Origin: Ustulina deusta
Taxonomy: Eukaryota; Ascomycota; Sordariomycetes; Xylariales; Xylariaceae
Assembly (NCBI GenBank): GCA_023159155.1
Contig: JAJNNX010000018.1
Location: forward strand, 372,001-436,000
DNA: 64,000 nt
Direction: 5' to 3'
A program made the position numbers and the translations under genes. Positions 58,030 through 64,000 of this stretch are shown piece by piece (position 1 is the first letter of the stretch; the number at the start of each line of letters is the position of its first letter). Below the pieces are notes generated by a model. It did no database searches. It saw only the letters and a program-made list of their open reading frames with translations, and was not told the origin of the DNA.

Positions 58030-61000
58030 GTTCCTCAATGCTAGTTACCACTCTAATCGAGGAGTGGACAAGAGAACAATGAAGTTAAGACTCCAGCGAA
58101 ATATCCGCTCCAAGTCGCATAACAGACGAGAACAATTTGTCGTTAGAGAAATGAGGCATGTAGTTCTCGACTCTTCACGTTTGGATGTACTAGTCATCGT
58201 CCGGCTGATACTGGCCGATAGGGAACTGCGGGCCTAACTACTCCGCTGCCGGCTTCGGCCCGCCGAGTCTGGTTGGTTGACAGCTTGCCAACGGTTCAAC
58301 TACCTCAGTTCTTCAAGTTTTCACCGATTTTGATATTTATCTTGATACGACAACTTACCATGGATGCATACTCGTCAATATACCTACCTATCGACAATCG
58401 AGGGCAATATCGAATTGGAATATTAGACGTATATAGTGCGGTCTAGGGTCAACGCCTATTTTCATGATAGCCGCAGCGCCAATGTAACGGCACTTCAGGC
58501 CTCCACGTAATTGCCTCATCGTAATTTAGTTGCCCACGGATCATAATGACATGGCAGTTGGGCGGTCTATGTATTAACTCATACTCTGTATTGACACGTG
58601 CATCGTTTTTCTGACGCCTTGATACCATTGATGCAGCAGCCCCCAATTAACACGCAAGGCATTCTAGCCCCCTTTTTTCCTTTCTACTATACAAAGGGTT
58701 GTTTCTGGATTGAGAGTTGCACCCCATTCGGTCGTTTGCCGGCTTTTCTTCAAAACGAGACACTATTCCCCTGTGAAGCTGTTGATCTCGATGCTTATTT
58801 GGGGGGGAAATGGTATCGGGTCCAGTAGGAATATTACTTGAAATCTCGGGTTCTCTTATATATACGAAAAAAAAAAGTTGATTAGGGGCCCTACGTCTTG
58901 TGTTCTGGAACGCGGGAGTAGAACTCTAGCAGAGACCTTCCCTCGCCTTCTACCTGGTCGTCACCATCACCAGTGTCGCTCTTGCATGATGGCCTAGAGA
59001 TGGCGGCCGAGATAAAATGTAGTACTCTGCTCCTGTTTTCTTGAATATGGCGCTTAGGGACACGGGCTGACACGTTGGTATAGCCGCAGTAAGCGGGGGG
59101 CCAATACCTTCAATCAAGAACTGGTGTCATAAGAAGTGACCATAAATTACATTAGGAACCTGCGTATAAGATGTAAAAGTCCCGTTGAAAGAACAGTTCG
59201 TGCTACGTTAAATGTAGCTAGACACGTAAGACGTACAGTCTTTGCTATTTCAATATGTATGTCAGCACCTGCTCCCTACCCCGTTGGATTGCTCCATGTC
59301 AGCTTCGATGGCACTGAATGTTAACATATATAGTATTTTAGAAGGTCACAGAGACTCCAGGAAAGATTATGCGGTTTACGGACAACACCCTTCCTCTAAA
59401 TGGGCTACTCGGTAGGTACATTATATTCGAAGCGCGTGTACCAACTAACGATCCTTACAACAACATCCTTGACACCTTCCGTAGTTGCCAGCTCATATCG
59501 TGAGGTTCCAATCAACTACCGTGAAGGGCGAAGCCACCAAGATCTAGCAGTTGTAATACGCCCGAGTTTTCTGCCAGCTGATCCTCGGCTGACGCCACGT
59601 AGCCCAACCTAAGACCTCTTTACCCCGTGGCCTCCGTTCTCGTGAGTCCAAGCACCCTTCCCAATGCCTCGATATAACACACAGGTATAGGTAGGATGCC
59701 TTTTCTTAGGTCTGGGATGGATATGTAACGTTGCTCTTAGTTGATAGCAAACTATTTCCCACTCACGGGGTCTGAAGTCTCTATCGTAATAGCCACTAGA
59801 GAGCAAGTATGTGGATAGGTCTTCTCCGAACTACCGAGGTCGGAAAATGGAGGCAGATGAGTAATGGTGCAAACCACCAGCTGAGACATAGCAGTCTTAG
59901 AGAGACATTAAGCATCTGACATGACCTCATCCTGCCTGCTGGGCTGACCAACTACTGCGACGTAGAAAGTAGGATGAATCATCATCTTGAAGGGTCCGAG
60001 CCATCTGATCTCACCTCATCTCATCATCGCGCTAAAGCACATACTCCATCAATCGCTCACCGCCGCCCCGAACGGAGAGTATGGAATCGACCGATCTAAT
60101 GTCTGGTTCTTATAAATCCTACGGAGGAGGCCTACTCTCCACTGGGCTGCATATGAGGCGTTTTGCGTACACAATGTTTCTTATTCCGGAGTTAGCGGGA
60201 CTTTGAAATGAGAATTAGCACCCCTTCAGTGGCATAATCTGGCATCTAGTATACCGTGGGTGGTTCATATTCCACGAAGATAGAATGCTACTCATATCTT
60301 CACCGTGAAAACTTGCCCGTAGGTTTTCGTATGCCCCGTCTTACTTTTCTGATACCGTCAAGTGACAGTTACATGTCATGTGCGGTTTAGAGTCGAACCC
60401 AGACCAGCCCAACAAAGAAAAAAAAAAAACCAAAGAAAAACAAACTGCTGACAGCCCGCCACAGCAGGGAAAGGATAGCAGAGGATTTATTACCCATGGG
60501 TTGTCAGACGTGCCGTCCCGTTTGCGGCGCAGTAGAAGCTGGGGTGAAAAAGGCCTCAGTGAAGCTTACTTACACTATTATATCTTGAACGCCAGAACGC
60601 GCGCGGATGCTCTCCGAAGGATGCAGAATAACAACTGGGAAAGGCAGAATGATGGTCGTACCAGTATACTCGAAACAGCCAAGTACCGTAGTTTAGGAAC
60701 TGCCGGACCGAAATGAAGAAGGATTGCTTAAGGGTTTTTTCTTCATCGTTAGGGACGTACTAGTGGGAGGCTACACTGCGCCATTATCCTGGGGAAACAA
60801 GGCGGTAGGGTAGGCACACCGATTTCTTATTTCGTTCTCTCATTTGTTTGCGTCCTCGCTGGGATTTTCCTAGCCGGTGGAGTCTGCCCAGTGAGCCGTG
60901 GCTGCGCCCTGCGTGAGACGAAGGCTGTTCAAAATCGAAATTACATAGAATGTGCTATATACCTACTGCGTTGTAATGGTATCCTTATATGATGTGAGAG

Positions 61001-64000
61001 TTGTCTCATAAGCCACAGCTGGTCCTAGTGTAGCCGGGCTAGCCAGGCCCCTTGTTTGATTCTCTTCTTTTTATTTCACCGACATGTGTACCTTACACCG
61101 AGGAACAAACCGCGATGATAAGCTTTGTATCCCGGAGCCTCAGATCCTATTTGCTAAGTAGGCAATGGATCTAGGATTAGTGTAAGTAGCTGGCAAAGCG
61201 ACGTCTGGCCCTACAATATGTGCTGATTATGCCTACGTAGATCTTACGATGTCTCCCCCTTGACACACTAGCTGGCAAAACGCCGGTCTAGGCATCGCAG
61301 GTTGTGATTTGGTGGGTGTCTTAGGCTTCAGGTCAACGGGCTTAGACCGAGTCAGCTTTTTTGGCGCTCTAACTAACTACATAGAGGAGCAAATCTACAC
61401 TACACCAGATGCGTAAATCCAATGGCCATTGAGTCTATATGGCTCCCCGGTCGCGTAAGTTAAATAGGAAACCCGTATGGGCTAGAGCTAGGAGACTTCC
61501 GTGACAGGTAATGAACTGACCAGGAATGTACTCTGATTTATGGTCCTAAATGGGATAATTACCATTGTTAACCCCCCAGGCTGTCGGCTATCTCTTCTCG
61601 ATTTGTCTCCGTCTCCCGATTCCCAGCAAGATTCGAGTCTGACCCGGCGGAGAAAAAATCGCGAAATGGATCCTGAGATAGGGAAGAAAATGCACGGGCC
61701 AAGGTAATACCGGGATGTGGTCGAAAATTGAAAGTCATGAGAGGTACACAAAATAGAGGGAAGAAAATAATAATAATAAAATGGCGTGGTACCCAAGTAC
61801 CTAGGTAGTACAGTTACGCGACGATGAGCTGATTGTCGGAACCAGAACCAGCGTAAGTCATCTCTTCAGCTCCCTTAGTCTGCCTTATCTGCAGACGCTG
61901 TCTAGGCCACCTAATCAGCTCGAGAAATTGCACTTCCAACACCGTATATGCGAACCACTCAGATTGGTACTTCATACATAAATGATGAAGTGTCGTCATG
62001 TAACAATACCAAACAGCAACCGCCTTATCTATACCCAGTATAATTGGACCTAATACTTAGAGATGGTGTATATAATATAGGTTGTATAGCTGCAGAGAAC
62101 GTGTATCGTTTTCATGGTGCCAGTTCAACAATGCCGATTCCCGAGACCCTGGAATGGGGTGGGAGGTATACTATTAGACCTGGCTGACATGTACTGATAC
62201 TGTAAGGGTTAATTAGTATAGTATTGAATCCTCCTTAAAAGAAAAAAGGCGCCAACCGACCAGGCTAATACCTAGATAGTATACACTAGGAGAGAAGGTG
62301 AGGTTAGCGCGGAATTGAGCTGGGGTAAAGAGGGCAATTGTGAAAGTGTGAGCTGACCTAGCTAATGTAGGAATTCGATATGAAATATGTACTATAGTAG
62401 GTACTTTGCCCATTTTCACGGCGATGCTCCGGTGTAAATGTATGTCCAATTTGGTACACTGGGCTGACCAGCTTCATAATTATGGCTTGATGTCTCGAGC
62501 TAAGGGTGCTTAGGTACCAAGCCTAGCTGGCCCAGGCCAGCCCAGGCTACTTTATCTTTCATGCATGAGATGAGATTATAATAAGCCGAGTTGTTATTGC
62601 ACGGTTTCTGTCATGGGTTCAAAAGGTGAGATTGTTGACGTTGTTCGAAACCACCATTTGAATAAGCTTGCGCTGTGTCCCACAATGTGCATGAACTGGC
62701 GACCCGAGGGCCCGGTAGTGGGGATCGTTGGTACATGAGTTGAGTAACAGAGGCCATGCATGCAGTTGGTATATTGTAGTGTATTTCTGACTGTATCTTT
62801 ATCTACCCGCGTACCTGGAATATGGATTGCATCATACTCCGAGTCCTTGCCAATTGATGCACTTTTCAAAGTGTATGGTAGAGTTATCGACGATCCCAAA
62901 CACTGCGACGATTGTTAATTAAGTCTTTACGGACTGACTCTGCAGCCTGAATAACGACCAGGGATACCGGGCCAGAGGAACTGTAGAGAGATTTTGCCAC
63001 CACGAAAAAGAAGACGAAGTCAGGATCCTCGCCTTAGTGTACTATAGGAGTCAGTGTCCATGACACGAAGTTGCTGTGGTCAAACAGACGCAATCTAAAT
63101 TTTCAGCGCTTGTGTCAAAGTGTTCCGGGGTCAAACACGTGTTTCTGTTCCCACCCTGAACGTGTTCATCCGATGCGACCAAGACATCTTGACACGTCAC
63201 ATTTTGTCTGTTGGAAATTTTAAAAATAAAACACGAAAACGATGTTTCGGCGAGTTTGCTTCGGGTCTGCGCTGCGCGCTACGAGTGGCCAACGCACGTG
63301 CGGGAGGACGCAGAGGCGCAAAAGCGGTGAGACAGATCAGCACCACTCTCGTCATCCCAATGGGAACCTGCTGCGGAGTGTATGCGGCCGTTACCAGGAA
63401 AACCCCTCGAGCCGGTACCGCGCTGCTGGGACCGGCAGGTCGGGTTCGTTTGGAGATTGCGCGCCTGCGGCACAGGCTGCTGCGTGGTGATGAACAGTTG
63501 GCGCCGGAATGGAGTCGTTCTATTGGAAGATGACATTCGATCTAGATTCGTGGCTGCAATCGCATGGCTTGACTCGCAGCGCGATGTGTTCTTGGCTACC
63601 ACAAGTAACACCACGAGGGAGCGGCCGAAAAAAATACGCCAGGGATAATGCGTTCCAGACTACTGGGAGACGAGCAGAATGAAATGCCCCACGTTTTTCT
63701 CCCTTTCTCTCGTCTTAGTGCAGTATACGAACGGCCCGAGTGTCCAATTCGTTGGGATTCGATAGAGCGGATGGGGTTTGGCTGTCAAAAACGGGCTGCC
63801 TTATTGAGCCGGGTTTCATGCAACTAATAACACATTGGAGTCCACATGTTGTTTGACAGATTCTTGATACCTAGCTTCGCTAGGGTTGCTCTAGGTAGTC
63901 TAGCCCCAGCCCCAGTTCAGAACCCGGGTCTTCCCAGTTCATTGCAGCATATCTATTATCACGGGCAGCTGAGACCGGTATTGCCTACACTAGACCTCAA
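58030..64000. other. 6-kb stretch without a supported gene
   Basis: Open frames are short, overlap on both strands and match no family. A plus-strand frame at 60378-60716 begins with an ATG but has a lysine-rich low-complexity start. The region 63240-63650 is GC-richer than its surroundings, with long open frames in several phases, and might border a gene outside the window. An A run sits at 60417-60430 and TAGG motifs occur at about 61800. No tRNA, rRNA, CRISPR or terminal-repeat structure is visible. Confidence 0.5.

Noticed and set aside
60378..60716. ATG-initiated 112-codon plus-strand frame
   Set aside because: The start is an A-rich low-complexity run, no motif is visible and no neighbouring exon fits.
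63120..63650. Open frames in all phases near the right end
   Set aside because: Locally high GC explains their length; Arg/Gly/Ala bias and no domain.

Overview
The window is nuclear DNA of a filamentous ascomycete (Pezizomycotina, most likely Sordariomycetes). Its genes carry short introns of about 50-60 nt with GT...CTAAC/CTGAC...AG signals. Housekeeping genes typical of this group are present (PKC1, DEF1, ALG3, SHE9/MDM33, an EIF1AD-like gene). Several families are essentially restricted to these fungi (DUF7580, DUF3468, the acuF-like C2H2 family, UstYa/DUF3328). Intergenic DNA is rich in TAGG/TACC low-complexity motifs. The species cannot be named from the sequence. All exon coordinates come from reading splice signals and frame continuity by eye.

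Layout. 1.5-4.3 kb: C2H2 zinc-finger/coiled-coil gene (-). 4.7-6.7 kb: DUF7580 gene (+). 7.35 kb: intron-containing tRNA-Ser(AGA). 8.2-9.3 kb: D-2-hydroxyacid dehydrogenase (+). 10.5-12.7 kb: a kelch-repeat membrane protein gene broken by stops, deletions and frameshifts. 13.0-14.3 kb: single-exon unknown gene (-). 16.3-19.4 kb: DEF1 (+). 20.0-20.9 kb: DUF1330-like gene (-). 21.5-23.3 kb: GMC oxidoreductase (-). 26.0-26.9 kb: DyP-type peroxidase (+). 27.0-28.8 kb: DUF3468 transcription-factor-like gene (-). 29.6-31.3 kb: cytochrome P450 (-). 32.5-34.1 kb: cytochrome b5/b5-reductase fusion (+). 35.2-35.6 kb: secreted repeat precursor (-). 36.4-37.4 kb: UstYa/DUF3328 gene (+). 37.9-39.2 kb: viroplasmin/RNase H1-N domain gene (-). 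42.9-44.0 kb: four-TM protein (+). 47.1-50.9 kb: PKC1 (+). 52.2-53.6 kb: SHE9 (-). 54.5-55.0 kb: EIF1AD-like (+). 55.0-56.4 kb: ALG3 (-). 56.8-58.0 kb: D-amino-acid oxidase (-). From 58.0 to 64.0 kb no gene could be supported.

The most interesting locus is 35.2-37.4 kb. A 110-residue secreted precursor has four 18-residue repeats, each with an invariant Pro-Trp-Pro-Leu-Tyr-Val core; the first three end in a dibasic Kex2-type site. It is transcribed divergently from a membrane-anchored UstYa-family oxidase with two HxxHC motifs. This is the signature of a fungal dikaritin-type RiPP pathway (ustiloxin, phomopsin, asperipin and epichloecyclin class), and the Trp/Tyr core does not match the core motifs I know. 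A P450 and a cytochrome b5/b5-reductase fusion, themselves a divergent pair, lie immediately upstream and could be tailoring oxidase and electron donor. The repeats differ by synonymous changes while the core stays fixed, which argues for selection on the peptide.
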